Positions 24,616-33,197 of a stretch of DNA of 64,000 nucleotides are shown piece by piece (positions within the stretch are counted from its first letter, which is position 1; each line of letters starts with the position of its first letter). Both the position numbers and the translations under genes were made by a program. Under the pieces are notes generated by a model, which ran no database searches, was not told the origin of the DNA, and saw only the letters and a list, made by a program, of their open reading frames with translations. Source of the stretch: Mucilaginibacter sabulilitoris (lineage in GTDB: Bacteria; Bacteroidota; Bacteroidia; Sphingobacteriales; Sphingobacteriaceae); the NCBI RefSeq assembly GCF_034262375.1, contig NZ_CP139558.1, forward strand, positions 2,914,001 through 2,978,000. Direction: 5' to 3'.

Positions 24616-25626
24616 TTAGCGTAACTGAATTTTTAAAACACGGTGGTTTGATGTTACGTACATGGTTTTCTCATCGGCCGACAGACTGCAATTGGAAGCA
24701 ACGTCATTCACTTTGATTTTACCGAGCAGTTTGCCGTTCCTGTTAAAAAACCATAAGCCTCCAGGTCCGGAGGTGAAGACATTGCCGGCCTTATCAATTT
24801 TTAAACCATCGGGCATGCCTTCGGCAGTTTTAGAAGCAGCTTTAGCGCTGTAAAATATCCTGCCGTTGGTGAACAGGCCATTTTTATCCAGATCATAAGC
24901 ATACCAGTAAGGTTTTGCCGGATCTGAATTAGCTATCAGTACCGTTTTGCCGCCGGGGAAAAACGCTATGCCATTTGGGCGGGTAAGTGTATCGGTAAGT
25001 AAGGTTACCTTGCCGTTTTTTGAAATTTTATAAACGCCCTGGTACTTCGCTTCTTTTAATGGATCGTCCACATTTTTTTCGAGGCCATAGGGTGGATCGG
25101 TAAAGTAAATATCTCCGTTACTTAAAAAAGCAAGGTCGTTAGGGCTGTCAAACTTTTTGCCTTTATAGCCGGATGCTATTTTGATAAACTTTGCCTGGGG
25201 CTTTGTCAGGGGAGCATCCATTACAGATACCACCCTGTCGCCATCCTGACAGATAACCAATTGTCCCTTTATATTTAAGCCCAGTCCATTTGAGCCCAAT
25301 TCGCCACCCCGTGGAACAGCGCCGGTATATCCAGATGGCTTGAGATAAACCTGCTTACCTTTTTCTTTTGTCCATTTATAGATCACGTTTTTTTTAACAT
25401 CCGAAAAAAGGAGCATTTTGTTGCTTTCTATCCATAAGGGCCCTTCGCACCATTCAAACCCGGTGGCTATGATTTCGGCCTTCACGTTTTTACTTACTAA
25501 GTTATTGAATTGGGGATCAATTTGTTCGCGTACTATCAGCGGCTTGCTGCTTTGAGCAAAGCTTGCAGAAACACTGCCTAATAAGAAAACGATTATCCTG
25601 GTGAGCCGGGTTACCCGTAGTATCAT
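24616..25626 (-). CDS. SMP-30/gluconolactonase-family lactonase, exported
   Basis: 336 residues with a signal peptide (IIVFLLGSVSASFAQ). It is an SMP-30/LRE-like six-bladed beta-propeller: EIIATGFEWCEGPLWIESNKMLLFSDV (metal-binding Glu region), GSNGLGLNIKGQLVICQDGDRVV, SPNDLAFLSNGDIYFTDPPYG, LTRPNGIAFFPGG and EGMPDGLKIDKAGNVF (metal-binding Asn/Asp positions). Such enzymes hydrolyse aldonolactones in the periplasm. Next to dgoD and a hexonate transporter it probably makes galactonate from galactonolactone; that assignment is from context. Confidence 0.85.
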   Translation of the reverse strand: MILRVTRLTRIIVFLLGSVSASFAQSSKPLIVREQIDPQFNNLVSKNVKAEIIATGFEWCEGPLWIESNKMLLFSDVKKNVIYKWTKEKGKQVYLKPSGYTGAVPRGGELGSNGLGLNIKGQLVICQDGDRVVSVMDAPLTKPQAKFIKIASGYKGKKFDSPNDLAFLSNGDIYFTDPPYGLEKNVDDPLKEAKYQGVYKISKNGKVTLLTDTLTRPNGIAFFPGGKTVLIANSDPAKPYWYAYDLDKNGLFTNGRIFYSAKAASKTAEGMPDGLKIDKAGNVFTSGPGGLWFFNRNGKLLGKIKVNDVASNCSLSADEKTMYVTSNHRVLKIQLR

Positions 25627-25686
25627 AATATTATTGGTTTGATTGGTTTTTGAAAACCGAATTTAGCCAAATATTCAGATAAACAA

Positions 25687-26889
25687 TTAATCCTTCCAGA
25701 ACAAGGTGTTTGGGTGAAAATATCGCCATGAATGCCAGTATTCCTGATAAGCCTGTATTTTGTCGAGGCGTTTTCCTTTCAATGTCCCTGAGGTCGAAAG
25801 GCCATCCCAATCCCATGACGAAGCAGTTTCCTGGTCAACAAGCCTACCTGCTATATCCAGTTTAAAATGTAATTCTTTGCCATTTATGGAGCAGTTGAAT
25901 ACATGGTAAGTAAGGTTATCTTCTTCCATTGCCAGCAAAAGCCGTGTTTTATTGATGCTGTCAATCAATAAGCGTCTCTTATCTAGGCGCCTCCAGTCGT
26001 AAGCTTTGGGCTGGCCATTAACAATTAGGCCGACTACCCAGCTTTTTCTTATTAAGGTGTCTTTATTTATTAAAGTACTGTCCCTGTCAACTGCTTGCAA
26101 GCGATCATAATCTTTAAGGTCTTCATAATTGGTGGCATAATGTTTATCGGGCTGTAATATAAGCGAGGTAGGATGTTTTGCGAGCCAGGCACCCAAAGTT
26201 GATTGCTCATAAGGTAGCTCCTGAAGTTTCGATCCCGCTAACTGGCCAACTGCCGCATGGCCGGTGCTTTGATACCACCATGTTTTTGTGCTTTCGTCTT
26301 CAATAACAGCGTTATAATGTCTTGCCCCAACAAGTCTGAAATTTTGCTTCATCCCGTTGATAATCGGGCTATAAACGCGGCCTGTACGGCACATAGTACA
26401 ATAGGTAACCAATACAGGTTTATTGCCCACTTCATCCTGTACTTTATGATGATAACCCAGGTAAACAACCGGGTAGGCCTTGGCAATGCCATTGTTAACC
26501 ACACCGATTATCAGGAAGTTTTCGGGTACCTTATTATAAAAAGCATTAGCAAATTTTATGGTTTGAGGCTCCTCAAACATGCTTTCGGCCTTGAACATAA
26601 AATCGGTGAGGTACAAGCTGCCCAGGCACAATGCCAACACGGTACCCTTAGTAAGTTTCCCGGCGAATGAATTTTTTGAAAAATACTTTATCAGGTACCA
26701 AATTATCAAAACCCCACCTGCAGCACGCAACGGAAGAACAATTTTTTCAAGATAGTAGGATACGGTTATGGCATTCAGTTCCTGGCTGCCCGGAAATGGC
26801 ATCAGTAGGTAAGCATGTACCAAACCCGGAACAATTAATAAAATAATACTTATCCAGAAAAGCAGCGATTTAGTAGGGGGTTTTATCAT
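25687..26889 (-). CDS. DUF3179-domain membrane protein
   Basis: 400 residues. Three hydrophobic segments come first (about residues 8-28, 46-66 and 79-95), followed by a long soluble DUF3179 domain: NGIAKAYPVVYLGYHHKVQDEV, VLVTYCTMCRTGRVYSP, YNAVIEDESTKTWWYQSTGHAAVG, ELPYEQSTLGAWLAKHPTSLIL. The CxxC (CTMC) is a family feature of unknown function. The gene overlaps the AhpD-like gene by 4 nt, so they are translationally coupled. A redox-linked role is possible because AhpD-like proteins also carry redox CxxC motifs. Confidence 0.75.
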   Translation of the reverse strand: MIKPPTKSLLFWISIILLIVPGLVHAYLLMPFPGSQELNAITVSYYLEKIVLPLRAAGGVLIIWYLIKYFSKNSFAGKLTKGTVLALCLGSLYLTDFMFKAESMFEEPQTIKFANAFYNKVPENFLIIGVVNNGIAKAYPVVYLGYHHKVQDEVGNKPVLVTYCTMCRTGRVYSPIINGMKQNFRLVGARHYNAVIEDESTKTWWYQSTGHAAVGQLAGSKLQELPYEQSTLGAWLAKHPTSLILQPDKHYATNYEDLKDYDRLQAVDRDSTLINKDTLIRKSWVVGLIVNGQPKAYDWRRLDKRRLLIDSINKTRLLLAMEEDNLTYHVFNCSINGKELHFKLDIAGRLVDQETASSWDWDGLSTSGTLKGKRLDKIQAYQEYWHSWRYFHPNTLFWKD

Positions 26890-27449
26890 ACTTCGTTCAA
26901 GGTTGCATAACGGTTTGGTGACGGCAAATAGCCACTTGCTTTCAAAATACCTGCCAGTCTGTTATAAAAAGCTGGTTCTGTCGGTGTTACACTTGCCAGT
27001 CCGTCAACATATTTATTATATAAGCAAAATAATGAGGCTATTAATACAGTATCATGTATTTCCAGATCGGTAGCTCCGGCCTCTCGTGCTTTACCAACCA
27101 GCTCAGCGCTAACCTGCCGGGCATCCGCTTGAACCTTGCGGGCAATTTCGAGCAGATGTTTCATCTTTTCGCTTACCGGGGCATGCTCCGGATCATTCTT
27201 TACTTTTTCAGCAGTTTCTTGTTCGCCTAAAAATGCATCGGCTGCGGCTGTATGCGCGGCGGTGCAAAACTTGCACTGGTTACCATGTGACACTACTGTA
27301 GCAATCAACTCCCGTTCCCCTTCTGTCAGGGTCGACTCGCCGCGCAGTAGTATTTGGGTAAGCTGCCTTATAGGCAAAGCGGTATCTTGTCGGTAATTTA
27401 GCAGACCGGTAATTCCGGGCAGGCTTTCGTCTAACGGTATATGGGGCAT
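26886..27449 (-). CDS. Carboxymuconolactone decarboxylase/AhpD-like peroxidase-family protein
   Basis: 187 residues, all-helical. It contains the AhpD-like active-site motif CKFCTAAH (C59, C62, H66) after ERELIATVVSHGNQ. Members reduce peroxides or alkylhydroperoxidase partners, or decarboxylate muconolactones; the CxxCxxxH form favours a redox role. It is the first gene of a two-gene unit with the DUF3179 protein (4-nt overlap). Confidence 0.85.
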   Translation of the reverse strand: MPHIPLDESLPGITGLLNYRQDTALPIRQLTQILLRGESTLTEGERELIATVVSHGNQCKFCTAAHTAAADAFLGEQETAEKVKNDPEHAPVSEKMKHLLEIARKVQADARQVSAELVGKAREAGATDLEIHDTVLIASLFCLYNKYVDGLASVTPTEPAFYNRLAGILKASGYLPSPNRYATLNEV

Positions 27450-27688
27450 AACAGTTCTATATCTTTATTCCTTCGAAAAAGAATTGGTTTAATCCGGTAA
27501 AAAAATTAAATAGGCTTATAACAAAGCTAAATCTATTAAAATTTTTAAATGAAAGCAAAAAGATTTACTTATTGTAAAGATTTAAAGAGCTTAATTGTTA
27601 GATAATTAGCGTTTGTATATTAAAATTTAATATCTTTATTATGTGTATCTAAAGCTTAATTTGTATAGATCAATTCCCCTGTAAATCA

Positions 27689-28237
27689 TTGAAAAAGCTG
27701 GTAGCCGCATTAATACTCTTTTTACACCTGTTTAATATCGGTGGGCAATTTGTATTACATGAATACCTGGTTTACAAAACAGACAAGCTTTTTAATGAGC
27801 AGATGAGCAAAGGTTTTTACAATGTTGAAGATTTGACGGAGATAGCTATACCCGTTAATTTGCCGGGTATTAGCAATTGGCAGCATTTTGAAAATATAAC
27901 AGGTCAAATTCAGTTTGGGGAAAATAGTTATAACTATGTGAAAATGAAGCTCACCAGGAATGCCATGTACCTGATGTGTATCCCTAACTATAAAACTACC
28001 CGACTATCTTCAGAAAATATCCTAAATGCCAAAGGGATGAAAGATGTCCCTGTTCCGCAAAGAGATCATGTTCCCTATAGTAAAACTATCATACAGGATA
28101 GCATTGATTATTCATTTGTTCATTTTGAGTTTTATTGCCCGGTAAAAAATTTACCTCAAAATACAGAGCGTTCCTTTCAGCAATTAATTCATCCATATAA
28201 AGACATTCCAGAACAACCCCCTAAAGCTGTTTGTTAA
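27689..28237 (+). CDS. Secreted or membrane-anchored protein of unknown function
   Basis: 182 residues from a TTG start at 27689; no in-frame ATG gives the hydrophobic N-terminus KKLVAALILFLHLFNIGGQFVL, which looks like a signal peptide or anchor. The body is mixed alpha/beta with VEDLTEIAIPVNLPGISNWQHFE and a tail rich in proline (DIPEQPPKAVC). No family is recognised with confidence. It is preceded by a 239-nt AT-rich gap and followed 227 nt later by the FG-GAP/ASPIC gene. Confidence 0.6.
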   Translation: MKKLVAALILFLHLFNIGGQFVLHEYLVYKTDKLFNEQMSKGFYNVEDLTEIAIPVNLPGISNWQHFENITGQIQFGENSYNYVKMKLTRNAMYLMCIPNYKTTRLSSENILNAKGMKDVPVPQRDHVPYSKTIIQDSIDYSFVHFEFYCPVKNLPQNTERSFQQLIHPYKDIPEQPPKAVC

Positions 28238-28464
28238 TTCACGTTTTGATTTTGCGGAAGCTGGTCTTGAGTTAGTAACTGCTTCATCGACACATCAAGT
28301 ACAATAGTATTCACTTGTTACTTAAGGCCTGTGCTATTCAGCTAAGTCTGTCGGCACCTTTCGTTTAACGGAAATTAAAACACCTTTTAGTGAAATAAAT
28401 CAATTATTGAATGCAGCTGTATCCGGGTTAAACTTTACGATCCGGGTACATTAAATTATATGTG

Positions 28465-30699
28465 ATGATACGGATAAAAAATGCCTTAACATTTGTTTTA
28501 TTAACGGGATTAACCATGTTGTCATCCCGCAGGTATTCGTCGCACGACGAAATGGTTAGTATCCTGGAAACGATAAAAAATAAAAACAATGATATTTCAA
28601 ATCCTTTTAACCCCAATGTGCGAATTGACTTTTGCGATTCTGTGCTTAAAAAGGGAGTCACCAGTCAAAATGCATACCTTTTACCCTTAAAAGCATCACT
28701 CTTACTCAGAGCCGGCCAGGAAGAAGAATCGGTAAAAACCTACGAATATTTAATTAACCAAATGGATTTTATGTCGATAGATGATGTTTTGCCCAACGTT
28801 GGTATAGCATATATGCGCCTGGGCGAACGCAGCAATTGCATGCTTAATCATACAGGCTCTTCCTGCATTTTTCCAATAAAGGACGATGGGGTACATAAAA
28901 TTAAAACGGGGTCAAGAAAAGCCATCGAAATTTATAAAACCATATTAAGTAGTCACCCCGATGATCTCGAATCAAGGTGGCTGCTCAATATCGCTTATAT
29001 GACATTGGGTGAATATCCGCAAAAGGTGCCCAAAAAGTTACTTATTCCTCATTTAAATTCAGATACCGCCTATCGGGTAAAGCCTTTTCCCGACGTAGCC
29101 GGTGATTTAGGTCTGGATATACATGGACGTGCCGGCGGTGTTATAGTAGACGATTTTAACAATGATGGTTACCTGGATATCATTACATCTGGCTGGGATC
29201 TCAGCGACCCGATGCATTATTTTCAAAATAACAAGGATGGATCTTTTAGCAACGTTACTGCGAGCAGTGGTTTAAAAGGGATTAACGGCGGATTGAATAT
29301 TCAGCAAACTGATTATAACAATGATGGTAACACCGATATTTTTGTTTTGAGAGGGGCTTGGCTTGGCAAAGGCTATGGAAACCAGCCAAGTTCATTGTTG
29401 CGAAATAATGGGGATGGTACTTTTACAGATGTCACCACAACCAGCGGCCTGCTGTTTTTTCATCCCACGCAGACAGCTACCTGGGCCGACTTTAATAATG
29501 ATGGCTGGCTTGACGTATTTGTCGGTACAGAAAGTCCCATTGATATTAATGATGAAAATGCGTCAGTATGTGCATTATATATCAATAATCATGACGGAAC
29601 CTTTACCAATACTTCAGTTGTATCTCATACTAACATTGTAGGGTTTGTAAAAGGCGTAACCTCTGCCGATTATGATAATGATGGTTGGCCGGATATTTTT
29701 ATTTCAACCATGAACGGGAAAAAGTATTTGCTGAGGAACACAGGAAAATCCGGGCAGGGGGTTGACTTTGAAGATGTTACCGTGAAGGCGGGGCTCAATG
29801 CTAACAAAGAGCGATCATTTACAACCTGGTTTTATGATTATAACAACGATGGCTGGCAGGATATTATGGTTGCTGATTATCAGTTTGACCGTGCCTTAGG
29901 GTATTATAGTGCGGCTGAGGCTATAGGTTCGCCTGTACCTGGGGCCGGTAATATTTTTCTGTATAAAAATAACCAGGATGGTACATTTACAGATGTAACT
30001 AAAGAAGCAGGATTAAATAAGGTAGTTTACAGCATGGGCGGCAATTTTGGTGATATTGATAATGATGGGTATCCGGATATGTACTTTGGCACGGGCAACC
30101 CAGATTTTAAGTCATTAATACCCAACAAGCTATTCCGGAACATTGGCGGTAAAAAATTTGCTGATATCACCACGTCATCGCGTACCGGTAATTTGCAAAA
30201 AGGACATGGTGTGGCTTTCGCCGATCTGCGAAACACTGGCATGCAGGATATTTTTATAGAAATGGGAGGGGCCTATATCGGCGATTCCTATACCAGTTCG
30301 TTATACATGAACCCTGGTATAAGCAATAATAACTGGATAAGTTTAAAGTTAAACGGAGTTAAATCAAATAAAGCTGCTATAGGAAGCCATATTAAATTAA
30401 CTTTTACCGAAAACGGTTTTAAAAGATGTGTTTATAAAGATGTAAACTCAGGTGGCAGCTTCGGATCGTCGCCTTTGCAACAGGAAATGGGCATAGGGCA
30501 GGCTAAGTTAATAGATGAGATTGAAATAAAATGGGCAGGCAGCAACGCTGTGCAGCGTTTTAAAAACGTAGTGCCAAATCAATTTCTGCATATTACCGAA
30601 GGGGATGATCAGTTTAAAGTTATTCCGTTAGCAAAATTAACTTTTAAAAGTAAACAAACAGCTCCCGTTTGTATGCCCATGACCGCTAAAATGAATTAA
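28465..30699 (+). CDS. CRTAC1-family protein with FG-GAP/VCBS repeats and ASPIC/UnbV domain
   Basis: 744 residues; the start is an ATG at 28465 (a GTG lies just upstream). An N-terminal hydrophobic segment (NALTFVLLTGLTMLS) may be a signal peptide. A helical, TPR-like part covers about residues 40-190, followed by at least six calcium-binding FG-GAP repeats (DFNNDGYLDI, DYNNDGNTDIF, DFNNDGWLDVF, DYDNDGWPDIF, DYNNDGWQDIM, DIDNDGYPDMY). The C-terminal region carries the ASPIC/UnbV-like domain (IGSHIKLTF, LQQEMGIGQAKLIDEIEIKWAG). Such proteins are extracellular or periplasmic beta-propellers; the ligand is unknown. Confidence 0.85.
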   Translation: MIRIKNALTFVLLTGLTMLSSRRYSSHDEMVSILETIKNKNNDISNPFNPNVRIDFCDSVLKKGVTSQNAYLLPLKASLLLRAGQEEESVKTYEYLINQMDFMSIDDVLPNVGIAYMRLGERSNCMLNHTGSSCIFPIKDDGVHKIKTGSRKAIEIYKTILSSHPDDLESRWLLNIAYMTLGEYPQKVPKKLLIPHLNSDTAYRVKPFPDVAGDLGLDIHGRAGGVIVDDFNNDGYLDIITSGWDLSDPMHYFQNNKDGSFSNVTASSGLKGINGGLNIQQTDYNNDGNTDIFVLRGAWLGKGYGNQPSSLLRNNGDGTFTDVTTTSGLLFFHPTQTATWADFNNDGWLDVFVGTESPIDINDENASVCALYINNHDGTFTNTSVVSHTNIVGFVKGVTSADYDNDGWPDIFISTMNGKKYLLRNTGKSGQGVDFEDVTVKAGLNANKERSFTTWFYDYNNDGWQDIMVADYQFDRALGYYSAAEAIGSPVPGAGNIFLYKNNQDGTFTDVTKEAGLNKVVYSMGGNFGDIDNDGYPDMYFGTGNPDFKSLIPNKLFRNIGGKKFADITTSSRTGNLQKGHGVAFADLRNTGMQDIFIEMGGAYIGDSYTSSLYMNPGISNNNWISLKLNGVKSNKAAIGSHIKLTFTENGFKRCVYKDVNSGGSFGSSPLQQEMGIGQAKLIDEIEIKWAGSNAVQRFKNVVPNQFLHITEGDDQFKVIPLAKLTFKSKQTAPVCMPMTAKMN

Positions 30700-30791
30700 A
30701 TATTATACAGGTAAAAAAACTAAGAATATTAACACTTTTATATTATAACAGAATAAGTTATCTTTAACTGAATCACAAAACCCAATAAACT

Positions 30792-31169
30792 ATGAGAAAT
30801 TTCTTATTAGCATGCTGTATGATCATTGGATTGACGACAGTAAGCCAGGCCCAGACTACCCCTGTTGTAAATAGTCCTGCCGAAAAAGCAAAAGGATTGC
30901 AAAAGCAATTAGGCCTAACAGATGCTCAAACAACAAAAATTGCGGCTATATATCAGGAATCGTCTCAAAAATTTGATAAAATTAAAGCAGACGCTCATGG
31001 CGACAACACGAAGATGCTGCCGGCCATAAAACCGCTTCGTACCACTACAATATCAAAAATAAAGGCTGTTTTAACCCCTCAACAGGCTGTAAAGTATGAT
31101 AAGCTGGTAAAAGAATCAAAAAAAGCCGGAGGTAGCGGCTGGGGCGACGGTTGGAGCACTCCCAATTAA
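30792..31169 (+). CDS. Small secreted protein, Spy/LTXXQ-like
   Basis: 125 residues with a signal peptide (FLLACCMIIGLTTVSQAQ). The mature part is helical with two TPQ/LTxxQ-like segments, LQKQLGLTDAQTTKIAAIYQ and ISKIKAVLTPQQAVKYDKLVKE, similar to Spy/CpxP-type periplasmic proteins common in Bacteroidota. It ends with a glycine- and tryptophan-rich tail (GGSGWGDGWSTPN). It is followed by a strong intrinsic terminator at 31196-31235. A chaperone or stress role is plausible but not shown. Confidence 0.7.
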   Translation: MRNFLLACCMIIGLTTVSQAQTTPVVNSPAEKAKGLQKQLGLTDAQTTKIAAIYQESSQKFDKIKADAHGDNTKMLPAIKPLRTTTISKIKAVLTPQQAVKYDKLVKESKKAGGSGWGDGWSTPN

Positions 31170-31195
31170 AATGAGCTAAACATAGCTACATAGTT

Positions 31196-31235
31196 AAAAC
31201 AGAAAACCCGATTTAAAAGTCGGGTTTTCTGTTTT
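31196..31235 (+). terminator. Intrinsic terminator after the Spy-like gene
   Basis: Perfect 16-bp stem (31196-31211 with 31220-31235) and an 8-nt loop. The right arm carries the U-rich tail (CTGTTTT). The A-rich left arm makes it potentially bidirectional. Confidence 0.85.
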
Positions 31236-31317
31236 ATTGAAAAAAATTTATCCTGCGCTCCTCCAAAGTTGTCACACTTTTTTAAAGCTGCGTCAAAGCA
31301 TGCAAAAAGGAAAAACA

Positions 31318-32085
31318 ATGACAACTCAATCATTTATCGGAAAAACTGCCTTAGTAATTGGCGGTACCAGCGGAATGGGAAAAGCAACAGCCCAGTTATT
31401 ATTAATAAACGGTGCTAAAGTAATTATAGCCAGTAAATCGCAGGCGAGCGTTGATGCTGCGATAGGGGAATTAAAGGCATTCGGAAATGTAACCGGGCAA
31501 CAGGTTAATTTAACTTCGCCGGAAAGCGTTAACGAATTTATAGTATTACTGGAAAAGGAAAACCGGATAGATTACCTGGTTAACTCTTCGGGCATTTTTG
31601 CACCCAAACCATTTTTAGAATCTACACCGGAAGATTACGACGCGTTTTTAAACATTAACCGAGGATTTTATTTTATTACCCAGGCCGTAGCAAAAAAAAT
31701 GAAAGCCAATGGTGGCGGTGCGATTGTTAATGTTGGCTCATATTGGGCTAAGCAAGCTGTTAAAGGTACGCCGACCGCGGCCTACTCAATGGCAAAGGCA
31801 GCATTGCATTCATTTACTCAGCATGCCGCTATGGAATTATCTGATGACCATATACGTGTTAATGCCATTGCTCCGGGTGTAGTAGAAACAGGTGTTCTGG
31901 ACGGAATTGCAGGCGCAAATGCCAAAGACGTATATAAAGGGTTAAACAGTATACATCCATTGGGCAGGAACGGACAGCCTGTGGACGTTGCCAACACCAT
32001 TGTGTTTTTATTGTCTGATGAAGCCTCATGGGTAACTGGTGCCATCTGGGACATTGACGGCGGAATGGGTGCTGGCAGAAGCTAA
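31318..32085 (+). CDS. Short-chain dehydrogenase/reductase
   Basis: 255 residues from the ATG at 31318, which has an AAAAGG-like ribosome-binding site; upstream in-frame codons run back into the terminator and are unlikely. A classical [17 protein letters not shown] (TGxxxGxG-type NAD(P) motif), [10 protein letters not shown] (NNAG position), catalytic Ser in [24 protein letters not shown] with the YSMAK (YxxxK) motif, and C-terminal [16 protein letters not shown]. The substrate is unknown. Confidence 0.9.
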   Translation: MTTQSFIGKTALVIGGTSGMGKATAQLLLINGAKVIIASKSQASVDAAIGELKAFGNVTGQQVNLTSPESVNEFIVLLEKENRIDYLVNSSGIFAPKPFLESTPEDYDAFLNINRGFYFITQAVAKKMKANGGGAIVNVGSYWAKQAVKGTPTAAYSMAKAALHSFTQHAAMELSDDHIRVNAIAPGVVETGVLDGIAGANAKDVYKGLNSIHPLGRNGQPVDVANTIVFLLSDEASWVTGAIWDIDGGMGAGRS

Positions 32086-32102
32086 TTTTATTCTATAACT
32101 TT

Positions 32103-32129
32103 AGGATGGTAATAAGTTATTACCATCCT
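32103..32129. repeat. Perfect inverted repeat between the SDR and sigma-factor genes
   Basis: 13-bp arms AGGATGGTAATAA/TTATTACCATCCT around one base. It lacks a downstream T-run on the plus strand, so it is either a weak terminator of the SDR gene or a protein-binding site for the sigma-factor gene at 32148. Confidence 0.5.
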
Positions 32130-32147
32130 GCTCAAAAAACGATCCCA

Positions 32148-33023
32148 ATGTATCCGTTTATTGAAAAGTACGACGAAAGCAAGGAGCAGCAATTGGTATT
32201 AGAAGCTTGCGAAGGTTCAATTACTGCTATGGAGAAGCTGATCAAGTTTCATCAGCGTTTTATTTACAATGTTGCTTTGAAACTTGTAAAGGATGCGGAC
32301 GACGCGGCCGACCTTACACAGGAGATCCTTATTAAAATGGTGACCAAGCTGTCACAGTATCAACACAAGAGCAGTTTCAGAACATGGCTTTATCGTATGG
32401 TGATGAACCACTTTATCAGCAGTCGCCGGAAAAAGTCTGAAAAGCAGATCTATTACTTTGATGATTTGGGTGTTTATATTGATGAGGTACATAATGATGA
32501 GGATATGGACATGGAAGAACAGCTGGAGTATTCAGACTATATTACCAGCGTTCGCGACAATTGTATGTCGAGCATGTTGCTCTGCCTGGATAAACAGCAG
32601 CGGGTAATTTTTGTATTGGGCGGGGTATTTAACCTTAAATCTACCGTGGCGGCGCCATTGCTTGACATAACACCCGAAAACTTCCGCAAACAGCTCTCCA
32701 GGGCCAAGGCCGATCTGTTTCAGTTTATGGATAATAAATGCGGGTTAATGAACCCGGCAAACCCTTGCCGTTGCTATAAAAAAACAAAGGGTTTTATGAA
32801 TGAAGGCAAGATTGATGTAAGTACCCATGTTTTTAAGCCAGAATATATCGAATCAATTAAATCGGTTTCGGAAACAAAAAACGAGGAGCTTGATGACTTG
32901 ATGGAGCATAAGTATATGCAGTTTTTTACCGATCAGGTTTATGAAGATACCCGCGTTGGTGATAAGCTTATTGAAACCTTGCTATTTGATCCTGATATTA
33001 AAAAACTATTCCATCTGAATTAG
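32148..33023 (+). CDS. Sigma-70-family RNA polymerase sigma factor with C-terminal extension
   Basis: 291 residues from the ATG at 32148; an ATG at 32106 lies inside the inverted repeat. Region 2 reads EGSITAMEKLIKFHQRFIYNVALKLVKDADDAADLTQEILIKM...FRTWLYRMVMNHF. Region 4 is LCLDKQQRVIFVLGGVFNLKSTVAAPLLDITPENFRKQLSRAKADLF. A C-terminal extension of about 100 residues begins with NPANPCRCYKKTKGFMNEGKID and has no obvious fold; the cysteines may bind metal. No anti-sigma gene is adjacent, so this is not the usual SusCD-linked ECF/FecR pair. Confidence 0.85.
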   Translation: MYPFIEKYDESKEQQLVLEACEGSITAMEKLIKFHQRFIYNVALKLVKDADDAADLTQEILIKMVTKLSQYQHKSSFRTWLYRMVMNHFISSRRKKSEKQIYYFDDLGVYIDEVHNDEDMDMEEQLEYSDYITSVRDNCMSSMLLCLDKQQRVIFVLGGVFNLKSTVAAPLLDITPENFRKQLSRAKADLFQFMDNKCGLMNPANPCRCYKKTKGFMNEGKIDVSTHVFKPEYIESIKSVSETKNEELDDLMEHKYMQFFTDQVYEDTRVGDKLIETLLFDPDIKKLFHLN

Positions 33024-33123
33024 CATTAATGCGGCGCCCTATTCACTCCAATGTATGGGCTTCTTCTGACTCCGTGTAATGGATTATCGCTTTAGGTTAA
33101 TAATAATTTTTCAAAATAAATTT

Positions 33124-33139
33124 GCTAAATCGATTTATT
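33124..33139. promoter_or_regulatory. Mannan-locus operator 1
   Basis: GCTAAATCGATTTATT, matching the second palindrome family (core TAAATCGATTTA). It lies 59 nt before the SGNH gene and is one of a pair, centres 28 bp apart. Confidence 0.75.
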
Positions 33140-33151
33140 TGATATTAATTT

Positions 33152-33167
33152 ACTAAATCAATTTAGC
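33152..33167. promoter_or_regulatory. Mannan-locus operator 2
   Basis: ACTAAATCAATTTAGC, palindromic except for its centre, 31 nt before the SGNH gene. It is close to the site at 54488. Confidence 0.7.
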
Positions 33168-33197
33168 TTAAATAAATAAACTTCTTTTTCAACCTAA

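Noticed and set aside
27450..27688. AT-rich 239-nt gap as a possible origin or RNA gene
   Set aside because: No repeats, strong hairpins or conserved boxes are visible; it is most likely divergent promoters.
31237..31317. Longer start for the SDR protein
   Set aside because: It begins directly after the intrinsic terminator. The ATG at 31318 has a ribosome-binding site and gives the normal SDR N-terminus.
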